This document shows, in pieces, positions 8,645 through 18,125 of a DNA stretch of 64,000 nt (position 1 is the first letter of the stretch; each line of letters begins with the position of its first letter). This DNA is from an uncultured Oscillospiraceae bacterium. Lineage in GTDB: Bacteria; Bacillota; Clostridia; Oscillospirales; Ruminococcaceae. The stretch covers positions 4,115 through 68,114 of the forward strand of contig CAKSLI010000010.1 of assembly GCA_934466475.1 (NCBI GenBank), given 5' to 3'. The notes under the pieces are model-generated. The model had not been told where the DNA came from, did not search any database, and worked only from the letters and a program-made list of their open reading frames with translations. A program made the translations under genes and the position numbers.

Positions 8645-9625
8645 TCAGAGAACGAATCCGCTGCCGAACGAATCGTCCGAGAGCGTGAATCCATCCGGGA
8701 CTTTCCCGCGCCTTATCACGAGCCGCGAGTTCACTCCCGCCGGAGTGAAGTCCCCAAGCAGCCGCAGGAGCTCCGCGTGACGCCTGCCGGAGCCGACTGC
8801 CTTATATTCCACCGTGACCGTTACCGAAGCAGTATTGCTGTCAGCGGTTATCTCCGGCTTCTCTCCGAGGAGTATCCCAAACAGCTCTGAAAGCGCCTGT
8901 ACCGTGCCTTTCAGCCGTATCAGCCGCGCGGAATTCTTAACCAGAGTGCGCAGCCGCTCCTCCTCCCATATCGCTGTAACGCCTATCCCCTGCCACGCAA
9001 GCAGGCGCTCCAGTTCCTTTCCGGAGGCGGAATCCGGACAGAGACTTTCGCCGAGCGCAGTCAGCACGCGGTCGGTCTCCGAGGTGACGGCGGAGTACAT
9101 CGCGAGCAGGTCGGCGAGGTTTCCGTTATCCATGCGGCTGAAAACCTCCGGCAGCGCCTGCATATACGACTGAAACGGACAAGTCAGCTCAACGCGCTTC
9201 ATCGTGAAGCTCTGCCCGCGCTCCGGGAAAAACTGGACCGCGAAAAGCAGCCAGCGCCCTTTCAGCCGGTGCAGCGGAGCCGTCTGCGGGTCTATGAACG
9301 CCGCGGCGCTCATGCTCTCTACCGGGGAGCTGCCGCCCAGGATATACTCCGCGAGGGCGTTTTCAAGCGGTATCTCAGAGCCGTTGTGCCGGATATACCG
9401 CTCGTCTGAGGCGGCGGCTATGAACCGGAAATACCCCTTTGCCGGGCGCAGGCACTCTATGCGGGCGCTGTCCCAGACCGTGCCGGATTCGCCGCTGTCG
9501 CACGGCGGAGCCACCCACAGCCCTCCCTCGGAAAACACTGCTTCCCCGCCGGAGGAGCTCCCCCGGAGCACCCCCGGGAGTATTCCGCCTGAAAATGTAA
9601 ACCGCTTTCTGTCCGTAGTTATCAC
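8645..9625 (-). CDS. gpI-like phage tail protein of the eCIS baseplate
   Basis: The C-terminal 190 residues match the phage tail protein I family, which links the baseplate J wedge to the fibres: YMQALPEVFSRMDNGNLADL, then LLAWQGIG, RLRTLVKNSARLIRLKGT and LSELFGILLGE. The N-terminal 130 residues are a beta-rich extension. The gene follows the two J-like genes, as in phages and Afp/PVC loci. The start is uncertain: the GTG at 9625 opens the frame but AAGAGG directly abuts it. The preceding gene ends only 7 bp upstream, so translation is probably coupled. Confidence 0.8.
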   Translation of the reverse strand: MITTDRKRFTFSGGILPGVLRGSSSGGEAVFSEGGLWVAPPCDSGESGTVWDSARIECLRPAKGYFRFIAAASDERYIRHNGSEIPLENALAEYILGGSSPVESMSAAAFIDPQTAPLHRLKGRWLLFAVQFFPERGQSFTMKRVELTCPFQSYMQALPEVFSRMDNGNLADLLAMYSAVTSETDRVLTALGESLCPDSASGKELERLLAWQGIGVTAIWEEERLRTLVKNSARLIRLKGTVQALSELFGILLGEKPEITADSNTASVTVTVEYKAVGSGRRHAELLRLLGDFTPAGVNSRLVIRRGKVPDGFTLSDDSFGSGFVL

Positions 9626-9632
9626 CTCTTGT

Positions 9633-11687
9633 TTATTCCTCGCAGACTACCTCCAGCTTTCTGAGGTACAGCCTGCACCATTCGGGGGCGCTAACGCTGC
9701 CGTCAGGCAGGCGCACCGTTTCGGATCCGGAGCACCTTATGGAAAGCCCGCTCACCGCCGTTATTCCCGGCAGGGAGCTGAGCTCCCGCAGGAGCTGGCT
9801 GCGGTCCGTTCCGTGGCGCACATCCCCGAAATAGCCCTCCATGAAGCTGCGCACCGTGTTTTCCGCAGAAACGTAGTAATCCCGCGAGCGCACGCGCACC
9901 GAAATATCCGCCGGGATATACGCCGGGAATCTGACCGTCAGCGCCAGCGTCATCGGACAGAGCGGCTCCATGCGCCGTTTCAGCGCGGTAAGGTACCAGC
10001 CGAGCTGCGCCGTGACCCTGTGCGGCTCCGGAATATCCGGGTGCACCACTACGGTAACTGCGTTCGGCTTTGCTTCCCCGTTTTTGTCCACCGTCCGGAA
10101 CACCTGCGCCTGCTTTATCAGCAGACCCGGAGTGTTCACCGCGCACTCTGCGAAATCCGCCTCGGAAAGCAGCGTATTTTCCTTCGGCTCTCGTAGTATA
10201 CGGGCAAAGGTCTGCTCCGGGCGCTCCGCGGTCATTCCTCCGTGCGCCGGGACTGGTCTTGCGGCTGTAAAGCCCTCTCCCGGGGCAAAGGCTCCCGCCG
10301 GGATATTCCCCGCCGCGCCTGTCGTCAGCGCGAGGGAAATAAGCAGGATATCCCCCTGCGGCGGAACCTTTCCGTGCTGATTATCGCCGAATATCAGCGT
10401 ATCGCCGTCAAGCGCGAAAACCTCGTCGCTGCCGCCGCATTCCGCAAGTGATGAGGTCAGCCGCCACTCGGAATAAACGCCGTCCGCGCCGGCAAGGAGC
10501 CGGAGTCTCTCCGGGAATACCCCGGTAAAATTGAGCGTTATCCTCTGCCCGGAGGTGCCGTCCGAATGCAGGCGGCTGAAATCCCTGACGTACTGCTGTT
10601 CGTAGACCGCAAGCAGCAGAAGCGGCTCGTCCGCGCTGACAGTGAGCTGTCCGAACAGCTCCGAAAGCTGGCTGCGCGAGGACGTCACCAGCCGGGAGCC
10701 GTCCCCATAACTGTCCGCCTCGTATGCGATATCAAGGCTGTCAGCGGAGCGCCATCCCTGCTTTGTCCTGACGAAAAGCAGGAGCTCTCCCCCGGCGGCA
10801 AGCGGGGAGCTGAAATACATCGCGTTCTTCTCGAACTCCTCCGCGCGGAATCCCACGCAGGCGCAGCGGGTGTCTAGCTGGAGCACCGGGCAGTTCTGCA
10901 CGAACGCCCCGCAGAACCCCGGAAGGCGGTCAAAGCCGCGCATTATGAGTTTCGCACGGAGCGGGAAAACCCTGCCGTTCCTTTCGTGCTGTCCCTTTAT
11001 CCGGAAGGATACCCGCCCGGTGCAGAAGCAGCCGTGCGTTTCGTCCGAAAGGAGCTCCACGTCATGCCAGCCGGACTTTCCGCCCTCGCTGCCGAAATAC
11101 TGCCAGGCGACCTCTGATCCCGTTTCGAAGCCCTCCATGTCCTGCGGGAAATCCCTGCCGGAACCGTCAAAGCACATCAGCAGGCTGTGATCCCCCCCGG
11201 AGGAAAACGGCTGTGTGAAGCCCATTACGAAGTAGTCGCTTCCGTCAAATATCTCAAAGCGGAACGGGCTTTCCGGGTCAAAGCGGTAGGGCTCCGCCCT
11301 GCCGTCCGTGACCTTGGCGTATGCGGCGGCGGAATTCGTCCCGGCGGGACAGTCCTGCTGCGTTTCAAACACGATATCCTCTGCGCGGAGCTTAGTCCCC
11401 GCCGGGAGCGCCTTGTCGGAGCTGTACGCCGCGTAAGCCTCCGCGGGACGCTGCGTGCGCGGCCGGTAGCCGTACAGCGCGCACAGCGACCTCAGTTCCT
11501 CGGAGGTTATCCTGTTCATGTTGCGCTGCTGCTCGGTCTGGAGCCAGGTCAGCAGCTCCAGCAGAGCGACCCCCACGCTGCTTTCAGAAAAGCTGCTCCT
11601 GCCGCCGGTCAGCGAATACAGCCGCTGCTCGTTCGCGAGAAGCGCGCTTTCAAAATCCTGTACGCTTATTTCTGGCAGCTCCTGCAT
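9633..11687 (-). CDS. Baseplate J-like wedge protein (second copy)
   Basis: The 684-residue product belongs to the baseplate J/gp6-like family that forms the wedges of contractile baseplates (Afp11/Afp12 in Afp). The central signature is GDILLISLALTTGAAGNIPA followed by AERPEQTFARILREP and LSEADFAECAVNTPGLLIKQ. The last 130 residues carry the usual C-terminal domain (SVRVRSRDYYVSAENTVR, LRELSSLPGITAVSGLSI). It lies directly downstream of a larger J-like paralogue; two J genes in tandem is the normal Afp/PVC arrangement. AAGGGGG precedes the ATG. It acts inside the particle at the membrane-proximal end. Confidence 0.86.
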   Translation of the reverse strand: MQELPEISVQDFESALLANEQRLYSLTGGRSSFSESSVGVALLELLTWLQTEQQRNMNRITSEELRSLCALYGYRPRTQRPAEAYAAYSSDKALPAGTKLRAEDIVFETQQDCPAGTNSAAAYAKVTDGRAEPYRFDPESPFRFEIFDGSDYFVMGFTQPFSSGGDHSLLMCFDGSGRDFPQDMEGFETGSEVAWQYFGSEGGKSGWHDVELLSDETHGCFCTGRVSFRIKGQHERNGRVFPLRAKLIMRGFDRLPGFCGAFVQNCPVLQLDTRCACVGFRAEEFEKNAMYFSSPLAAGGELLLFVRTKQGWRSADSLDIAYEADSYGDGSRLVTSSRSQLSELFGQLTVSADEPLLLLAVYEQQYVRDFSRLHSDGTSGQRITLNFTGVFPERLRLLAGADGVYSEWRLTSSLAECGGSDEVFALDGDTLIFGDNQHGKVPPQGDILLISLALTTGAAGNIPAGAFAPGEGFTAARPVPAHGGMTAERPEQTFARILREPKENTLLSEADFAECAVNTPGLLIKQAQVFRTVDKNGEAKPNAVTVVVHPDIPEPHRVTAQLGWYLTALKRRMEPLCPMTLALTVRFPAYIPADISVRVRSRDYYVSAENTVRSFMEGYFGDVRHGTDRSQLLRELSSLPGITAVSGLSIRCSGSETVRLPDGSVSAPEWCRLYLRKLEVVCEE

Positions 11688-11710
11688 TCACGCCGCCCCC
11701 TTTCTGTATT

Positions 11711-14371
11711 TTACCTGTCCTCCCTGATGTGGAGCTGCGGCTCACCCATAGCCGGGATCCCGAACGGCATATCCGCGCAGTGCTCGTAATCAAGGAGCTT
11801 ACCTCCGCTGCGGCAAAGGAACTGCACGCTGTCAACCCTGCGGACATGCGGAGCAGCCGCAATTACCGCGGTCATCTCCTCCACCGTGGGATATTCGCCT
11901 ATGCCGAAGCCGCCGCCCGCGCTTCCCCCGCTGAACGGGTCGAGGAACTCCCGCAGACGGGCGCAGATATCCTCGTGTATGCCCTGCGGGTACGCCTCTC
12001 CGTCAGAGGTGATATTCGCAGTCACCAGCACCTCGACAGGCTCCGCCTGTATCACGCGAAGGCTTCCGCGCAGATAGAACGGCATAGCGCCGCTCACTGC
12101 GGTAATGACTGTTTTTCTTGTCAGCCGGAACGCGTTGGTATCCGGCGTTTCCGTCAGCAGCACCAGGGTTATCCCGCCGTCCGTGACGCACTTTGCTTTC
12201 CGGACGGCGTGATCGGCGGCAAGCGCCGCGCTCACTATATCCCCGGTGGAAATGCACCTGCCAAGAGTGCGGACCCTGTCCGTGCCGCGCTTTATGCACT
12301 CCGCGCGGCTCTCCCCGTCGCTTCCGCCAAAGCAGCCCATGGGATTGTACACCCGGTCAACGAACGGCACCGGGTCAAGGAACCTGTCGATGCTCCCCGC
12401 CGGGAGATTCCCTGCGGCTCCGGCGGTAACGGAATACCGCACCGTGATGTCCGGCTCCCCGGTGAGCTCCGGCTGACAGCCGCGGTCGAAGATCACCCTG
12501 CCGCCCTGCCTGTCCAGAGTGTAGCTGTCGGGCGGGAGGACCTCCCCGGAGACTTCGACCTCCGCGGCACAGACATTCCCCTGCGCGAGCTGAAGCGGCT
12601 CCCCGGAATAAACGAAGCCTGCGGGCTCCTGCGGCGAAGTCTGCACCACCGGAACGACATCCGGGAACATCTCAGCGCTGCGCGGGCGCGAGCCCTCCGG
12701 AGCCATGACGCGCAGCCAGAAGCCGTCCTCGCCGAAATGCTCCGTGCGCTGCATGGGAGAGGTCAGCGAAAAGGTCGCCATACCGCTTTCCCGCAGACCA
12801 TCCGTCCTGTCGGAAACGCTTATCCCGAGCCATTCCGCCCTGCCGCCGTGCTGACAGTACGCCTCCCACGAAAGCCCGGCGCCCTCCCTGTCCGTGGTCT
12901 CCAGCCGGAAGAAAAAGCTGCTGTACCCGACAGGCAGCGCCCGGTCAAGGCAGATATACGTGCAGCACTTTCCGGGAACACCGCTGCGGCCTATGGATAT
13001 CTCCCCCTGGACGCGGCGCAGCACCATGTCGTGGGACGCATAAAGGCAGTCGGGCTCAGTGCCGCCGGAATAGCTGAATCCAGCCGTAAACTCCTTCACG
13101 CGGGGCATGACGTACTCCATGCTGTCGGAGTAGCCCCGGGTGAGCTCCCTTATCCGGCAGCGGATAAACAGACCCTCGTCAGCGCCGACCGTGACCGGTG
13201 CGATATCCTCCGGGCAGATGAAGGAAAGCGACAGGCTGCCGCGCCCCTCGTCCGCAAAGTCCCCGGAGTGCGCCTCATCGCTGAAAAGGCGGCTCCAGCC
13301 CCTGCCGTTCCAGTATTCCCACACGCAGGACTGTATCAGCTTCCTCAGCGGCGGCTTAGGCTGGAGCTTCGCCGCGGGTATCACGTTTTTCCACTGTATC
13401 TCCTGCGGTGTCTCGGCGCCGGAGGTCTTTTCAAAGGAAAGCTCCGCATGGACAGTCACCGCTGCGCCGCGCTTGCTGAAGCAGTCGTCCGAGCGCAGGT
13501 ACAGCGCGTCATAATCCACAGGCTCGCTGCCAAAAGGCAGGAAATCCCTGTCGGGGAGCTTCTCATCATTGAAGTACGCCGCCTGCATTTTGCTTTCGCT
13601 GACGGAAGCGCTGAGCTGTACGCTCTTCTCCGAAAATTTCGGGAGTATCTGTCCGTCCGTGAAGATCATGCGCAGCCATCTTCCCTGTACGCCGCAGAAT
13701 TCCGCAGCGGGCACCGGCTCCGCCAGCGTGAGCGTGAACCTGTCCCCTGAGTACTCCGCGCGCTTCACCGGAACGAATCCGCTGCCGGAGAGGTACTCCC
13801 ACTGCACCGCCGCCGGGTCGATAACGGCAGCCGGGCTCACTCCGTGCTGGTCAGCGCGGCTGACATCGAATATCCTGACCTCGCAGGAAGATCCCCCGCT
13901 GCTTTCAAGCAGGCTCTCCGCGGAAAAGCAGATGTATTCCTGCCGCAGGTCGCGCCCGGTCAGGTCGAAGAATCCACCACTGCACAGCTTTCCGCCGCCG
14001 GAGCTGAACAGCGCCTTTACCTCCGCGCCGGAGGAATACAGCTCCGATGTGGTGACGAACTCGCAGTCCTCGCTGCCAAGCCGCGTCCCTGCGCGGACGT
14101 GCACGGCGTTTTCCGAGGTGGGGACGACCCTGACATAACCCACGGCGGGAGTGGCGTCACGGTGCTCCAGCCCGTACATGCTGAGGTAGAGCACCCGCAG
14201 GCGCTCCTCCTGAGCCGGAAGCAGGGCGCGGTTTTCCGCCGTCATCTCTGCGAAGATATCCGTCAGCGCCGAGATATAGCCGCCGTCGCTGTACCGCCAC
14301 GCCGGGAGATAGTACCTCCCCAGCGCGCGGAGTTCCTCGGTTATCTGTTCCCTGGTTGCCGGAAGCTCCAT
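11711..14371 (-). CDS. Baseplate J-like wedge protein (large copy)
   Basis: At 886 residues this is the longer of the two J-like wedge proteins. The family core is near residues 640-720: YSVTAGAAGNLPAGSIDRFL, VDRVYNPMGCFGGSDGES and ISTGDIVSAALAADHAVRKA. The N-terminus (LRALGRYYLPAWRYSDGG and the following FAEMTAENRALL) matches the start of other eCIS J proteins. The long middle beta-rich insertion is typical of the Afp11-like member. It follows gp25 by 17 bp and precedes the second J gene by 23 bp. An open plus-strand frame runs antiparallel across much of this gene; it is a codon-composition shadow. Confidence 0.85.
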   Translation of the reverse strand: MELPATREQITEELRALGRYYLPAWRYSDGGYISALTDIFAEMTAENRALLPAQEERLRVLYLSMYGLEHRDATPAVGYVRVVPTSENAVHVRAGTRLGSEDCEFVTTSELYSSGAEVKALFSSGGGKLCSGGFFDLTGRDLRQEYICFSAESLLESSGGSSCEVRIFDVSRADQHGVSPAAVIDPAAVQWEYLSGSGFVPVKRAEYSGDRFTLTLAEPVPAAEFCGVQGRWLRMIFTDGQILPKFSEKSVQLSASVSESKMQAAYFNDEKLPDRDFLPFGSEPVDYDALYLRSDDCFSKRGAAVTVHAELSFEKTSGAETPQEIQWKNVIPAAKLQPKPPLRKLIQSCVWEYWNGRGWSRLFSDEAHSGDFADEGRGSLSLSFICPEDIAPVTVGADEGLFIRCRIRELTRGYSDSMEYVMPRVKEFTAGFSYSGGTEPDCLYASHDMVLRRVQGEISIGRSGVPGKCCTYICLDRALPVGYSSFFFRLETTDREGAGLSWEAYCQHGGRAEWLGISVSDRTDGLRESGMATFSLTSPMQRTEHFGEDGFWLRVMAPEGSRPRSAEMFPDVVPVVQTSPQEPAGFVYSGEPLQLAQGNVCAAEVEVSGEVLPPDSYTLDRQGGRVIFDRGCQPELTGEPDITVRYSVTAGAAGNLPAGSIDRFLDPVPFVDRVYNPMGCFGGSDGESRAECIKRGTDRVRTLGRCISTGDIVSAALAADHAVRKAKCVTDGGITLVLLTETPDTNAFRLTRKTVITAVSGAMPFYLRGSLRVIQAEPVEVLVTANITSDGEAYPQGIHEDICARLREFLDPFSGGSAGGGFGIGEYPTVEEMTAVIAAAPHVRRVDSVQFLCRSGGKLLDYEHCADMPFGIPAMGEPQLHIREDR

Positions 14372-14388
14372 GCCGCGCCCCTCCTTTC

Positions 14389-14772
14389 TCAGAATTTGCT
14401 GCCCAGCTCAAAGCTGAGGCTCTGCTCGTGTGCGTTCTCCCTTACTATGTACGAGATATTTATTATCAGTGCGCCGGAGCTTTCCCCGCTGCCGTCCGCG
14501 CTTATCTCCACCTGCTCCACCCTGGGCTCGAATGCCGCTATCGCCTGGGATATCTCGTTAGTTATCCGGGAGATAAGCGAGTAGTTCACGCTTTCAAATG
14601 CAAACTGCGCAAGGTCGCAGCCGTATTCCGGACGCATCAGCCGCTCGCCGCGCCGCGTTGAAAGCAGCAGGTGCAGCGACTGACGGATATCCTCGTCAAC
14701 ATCGCACAGGCGCGCCTCGCCGCTCTCGTCAAACGTCACCGGGAATGCTATGTCAGTTGGTTTTAAGCTCAT
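14389..14772 (-). CDS. gp25/GPW-like baseplate protein
   Basis: The 127-residue protein has the full gp25-like fold signature: IAFPVTFDESGEARLCDVDE at the start, LHLLLSTRRGERLMRPEYGCDL in the middle and the EPRVEQVEIS segment. gp25 is the small conserved core of contractile baseplates (Afp9 in Afp) that helps nucleate the sheath. The start codon lies within the last 20 bp of the upstream membrane-sensor gene, so the two are translationally coupled. This ties the sensor tightly to the eCIS operon. Confidence 0.92.
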   Translation of the reverse strand: MSLKPTDIAFPVTFDESGEARLCDVDEDIRQSLHLLLSTRRGERLMRPEYGCDLAQFAFESVNYSLISRITNEISQAIAAFEPRVEQVEISADGSGESSGALIINISYIVRENAHEQSLSFELGSKF

Positions 14773-17485
14773 TCTTGTTCTCCTTCAGGAAATCGCCGCC
14801 CTCGCACAGCATAAGGTACCGCCTTGCGATAAGGTCTCCCCTGTTGACGCGCAGCACCTCTATGAAGTGGCTCCGCGCCTCGCGGATATGCCCGGCGCGG
14901 TATTCGTCCATTCCACGGTTGAACGCCGCCAGCGTTGACAGCCGGAGCTGCTTTTCCTCGCCGCAGCAGCCCTCTGGGACCTCGTACAGACCTATTTCGA
15001 AGCGCTTTCCGGATATACCGCCGAGCTCCGAAAGGGTGCCGATGTACTTCAGCGTGACGTTCACGCCGCATAGCGCTTTCTTCACGTTGTCCGTCAGGAC
15101 ATAGGACAGGTCGTACTCCTTCATGACTGCGGCGATGTACTGCTGCATTTCTATCGCAGAGGACACCGTGACCGGCTTCATCGCCTCGCCGGTTCCTATC
15201 ACGCCTATCGTGGAATCCGCCCGCTGGAGGGTTATCTTGACCTCCGCGTCATTGAGCGCCTCGGCGGTCAGCTTTTCGCGTATGGACAGTGCAGCCTCCA
15301 CCGCGCTGGAAGTCTCCCCGCTGAATATGCATGTCATCTGGCGGTCGTCAAGACTCTGCACGGCTCCGCCGAACCCCGACACCGTTGCCGAAACAAGCCC
15401 GTATATCCGGTTCAGCGCGGAAAATCCATCGGTCCCTGCGCTGTGAAGCCGGTTCATGTTGATACCGATGAACAGGTAGTTCAGCACCACCTCGCGGCTG
15501 TCCTCCGGGCTTACGTCAAGGACGCTCCGCTTATCCATGAGCCGGAAAAAGTCCTTCGGCAGGTAGCGCTCGTAAGCTTTGCTTATCACGTTTATGCTGT
15601 TGAAGTAGTCCTCCAGCTTGACGGACATCTCGCTGAAGCTTGCCGCGATATCCTGGAGCTCGTCGTTTGTCTTTATAACGACGCGTGTGCCAATCTTGCC
15701 CTCAGAGATCTCGGAGACCGCTTTCTTTATCTTTTTCAGCGGATAAAGCAGCTTCACCAGGAACAGCAGGAATGCCGCGCATATCACCGTGAACAGGAAT
15801 CCCCATATTATTGAAAGCCGCAGCGCAGTCTGGCTCACGGAGAGCTCCAGCTCGTTGTATTCGCACCCCGCCATGACAAAGCCGATATTATTCCCGGCGC
15901 TGTCGAATATCGCGCGGGATTCCTCCATCCACTTGCGGTTCTGTGAGCGCGATGTGGTCGCGAGATACTCATCCGGGGTCAGCTCTCGTATCATGTCAAG
16001 CGTGTCGGTGCTGGTGTAATAGGAAGCAAGCGCGCCCGGCTCCTGGCTGCCGTAATAGTAGATATAGTAATACTTTCCTTCCACAAGCTTTGCCACCCTG
16101 ATGAAAGCCACTGAACCCAGCGTGTACATTCTCGGGAAATACAGATCATCGTCCAGCGTGTACAGCGGCTTTGAGCGATCCTCATATTCCTGCATGAGAG
16201 TCAGCGTTTCATCAGGAAGCACCCCGGTGTCGAACGCTTCCTCGTCAATCCCTCCGGCTACATAGTCAAGAATATCCCTCAGCGCAACGGTCTCGGTACT
16301 GTTGAGGATCCGTTTCATAAAGACGTTGGACGTTGAGAACATGATGCCAAACGACACGGCTATCAGCACAAGGGAAATCAGGAGCTGCTTCACCACTACC
16401 TTACGCAGCGAAAGCAGCCTGCCGCCTATGAACAGCAGAAGCAGCACTCCCACGAAAATGCAGCCTGAAACTATCAGCAGCACGAGTATTCCACGGCCGA
16501 GCGGAAGAAGCGGCTCGTCATATACCTTGGAATTGCCGGAAGCGTCGGAAAAGCACACTATTTTGCCGCGCTCGCCGTCAGGCTTGACTATGCCAATAAA
16601 ATAATAGCCGCTCTGAGACGACCAGCTGGTCACCCCGACATCGCGCAGGTCGGAGAACCTGATGCCGTCCGCGATCTCCCTGTCAGCCGAACTGTTTCCA
16701 AGCCCGGGAACATAGTAGATGTCCGTTATCGCCTTTTCGTCATAATCACTTTCCAGCAAGAATCCGGAAAGCGAAATATCGTTCAGTGACACGCCGTAGA
16801 TCGCATGGGAAAACATGAACGGATCTTCAAGGTTTACCTTATCTATATTGAATTTTCTCTGCTTCATATCACTGTCGATAAAGCAGATATGGTCGTCAGA
16901 ATCGAAATAAACAACGCCGTATGCCGTAACGCCCGCCCAGCCGGGGGACGTGCCCTCCTCCAGCGCATAGCGCCGCAGCTCGCCGGTTTTTCCTCCGGAT
17001 CCTATCTCCTGAGTGAATATCTGGTCGGTATTTGTCAGCACCACGTTCAGTATGTCGGGATTTTCGCGGTCCTGGTCGTACGCCTCGCAGAAATCCGCGG
17101 AAAAGAACAGCGTTTCACTGCTCAGCGGGATAGTCAGCACCTCGCCCTTCCACGAGCCGTCGGCGGTAAACCTGTCAACGCGCAGGAACGGTTTATCGCC
17201 GTCCACTCCCTGCGACATCAGGAACAGCTCGCTGCGGTAACATATAATATCCAGGTACTGCCGGACCTTGATAACATCGTCCAGCCGCTCCGTGCGGTCC
17301 AGCCCCTTTTCCTGATTCACCACCCGCAGGAAATTTCCGCGCTCGAACTTGGCAACGGTGTACAGCGTGCCCTCGCCCGATAATGTGAAGCAGTACACCT
17401 GCTCGGATGGAGTAAGGCAGAATCTGAGCGCAAGGACGATCCCCACGATAAGAGCCGCCGCAGCGGAAATAATTATCTTCTTCAT
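14753..17485 (-). CDS. Membrane sensor with HAMP, degenerate class III cyclase-like domain and TPR tail
   Basis: I start this at the ATG at 17485 (GAGGAG nine bases upstream), giving 910 residues. Helices are visible at about 3-20, 330-352, 360-384 and 557-580. The first loop (about 25-325) is a large beta-rich extracytoplasmic region, and a second loop (about 385-556) looks like a Cache-type sensor. A HAMP region follows at 575-630 (LYPLKKIKKAVSEISEGKIG). Residues 680-845 resemble a class III nucleotide cyclase, but where catalytic domains have F-x-D-I the text is LFIGINMNR, so the first metal-binding Asp is missing; an Asp pair remains at SLDDRQ. The last 60 residues read as a TPR (AAFNRGMDEYRAGHIREARS). 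It is probably a non-catalytic signalling sensor. The gene sits inside the eCIS structural operon and overlaps gp25. Confidence 0.75.
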   Translation of the reverse strand: MKKIIISAAAALIVGIVLALRFCLTPSEQVYCFTLSGEGTLYTVAKFERGNFLRVVNQEKGLDRTERLDDVIKVRQYLDIICYRSELFLMSQGVDGDKPFLRVDRFTADGSWKGEVLTIPLSSETLFFSADFCEAYDQDRENPDILNVVLTNTDQIFTQEIGSGGKTGELRRYALEEGTSPGWAGVTAYGVVYFDSDDHICFIDSDMKQRKFNIDKVNLEDPFMFSHAIYGVSLNDISLSGFLLESDYDEKAITDIYYVPGLGNSSADREIADGIRFSDLRDVGVTSWSSQSGYYFIGIVKPDGERGKIVCFSDASGNSKVYDEPLLPLGRGILVLLIVSGCIFVGVLLLLFIGGRLLSLRKVVVKQLLISLVLIAVSFGIMFSTSNVFMKRILNSTETVALRDILDYVAGGIDEEAFDTGVLPDETLTLMQEYEDRSKPLYTLDDDLYFPRMYTLGSVAFIRVAKLVEGKYYYIYYYGSQEPGALASYYTSTDTLDMIRELTPDEYLATTSRSQNRKWMEESRAIFDSAGNNIGFVMAGCEYNELELSVSQTALRLSIIWGFLFTVICAAFLLFLVKLLYPLKKIKKAVSEISEGKIGTRVVIKTNDELQDIAASFSEMSVKLEDYFNSINVISKAYERYLPKDFFRLMDKRSVLDVSPEDSREVVLNYLFIGINMNRLHSAGTDGFSALNRIYGLVSATVSGFGGAVQSLDDRQMTCIFSGETSSAVEAALSIREKLTAEALNDAEVKITLQRADSTIGVIGTGEAMKPVTVSSAIEMQQYIAAVMKEYDLSYVLTDNVKKALCGVNVTLKYIGTLSELGGISGKRFEIGLYEVPEGCCGEEKQLRLSTLAAFNRGMDEYRAGHIREARSHFIEVLRVNRGDLIARRYLMLCEGGDFLKENKNELKTN

Positions 17486-17500
17486 ATCCAGCAACTCCTC

Positions 17501-18106
17501 TCAGATAACTGCGTTCACTGCCGCCTTTGCCGCCTCGGAATGATCCTCCTGCTGAGAGGAATCCAGCAGCGCTGCCGCCGCAGATACCGCCGGCGCCGAC
17601 TTCGGTGCTGACGGCGGGATGTACTCCGTCATGGAAACGGCGACCGTTGCCTTTACCGGGCGTCCGTCCCGCAGGAACATCGTGCGGTTCTCCTTCAGGG
17701 AGGTCACCACCCCGGTGAACGAGAAGCTGCCCCAGCTGAACAGCACTATCGGCGGAGTCCCGATGGTCCCATCCATTTTCTTCACCGGTTCGATAAGCTC
17801 GTGGAGCTGATCCAGCTGCGGCGTGATGTCGTCCGACATGGAGGCGAAGATGTCCTTCAGCTTCATTGTCGCCGAGGTCAGCTGCGCCAGGGAATTTCCG
17901 CCGTTCATTGCGTCAAAGTACAGCTCAACGTTCAGCTTTCTCGCCTGAGTTTTCGCAAACTGGAGCGTATCCGTGTGCTTCTCAGCGTCAGCCACCGTGG
18001 TGTAATCCGCGCCGGAATCAACAGAATAGGACGCGGGATTGAACATGACGTTCATGTGCAGAGTGTAGCCTCCCTGCTTCGCTATGTAGAATGCCGCTTT
18101 CTGCAT
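17501..18106 (-). CDS. Afp7/Pvc7-like CIS tube-baseplate adaptor
   Basis: The 201-residue protein matches the CIS tube/LysM-type adaptor that joins the inner tube to the spike hub in eCIS particles (Afp7 in Afp). The diagnostic stretch is IGTPPIVLFSWGSFSFTGVV followed by RDGRPVKATVAVSMTEYIP. The N-terminal half has the NPASYSVDSGADYT segment and LNVELYFDAMNGG. It is shorter than some homologues and ends in an Ala/Ser-rich tail instead of a clear LysM domain. GGGAGGG precedes the ATG. It lies between the 1,173-aa protein and the membrane sensor. Confidence 0.83.
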   Translation of the reverse strand: MQKAAFYIAKQGGYTLHMNVMFNPASYSVDSGADYTTVADAEKHTDTLQFAKTQARKLNVELYFDAMNGGNSLAQLTSATMKLKDIFASMSDDITPQLDQLHELIEPVKKMDGTIGTPPIVLFSWGSFSFTGVVTSLKENRTMFLRDGRPVKATVAVSMTEYIPPSAPKSAPAVSAAAALLDSSQQEDHSEAAKAAVNAVI

Positions 18107-18125
18107 GTCTGTCCCTCCCCGCCGG

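Noticed and set aside
11729-13750. A 673-aa open frame antiparallel to the large J-like gene, and similar long frames across 8-14 kb and 18-23 kb
   Set aside because: They lie opposite clear structural genes, lack ribosome sites and have low-complexity, Arg/Ala-rich translations caused by GC-rich third positions.
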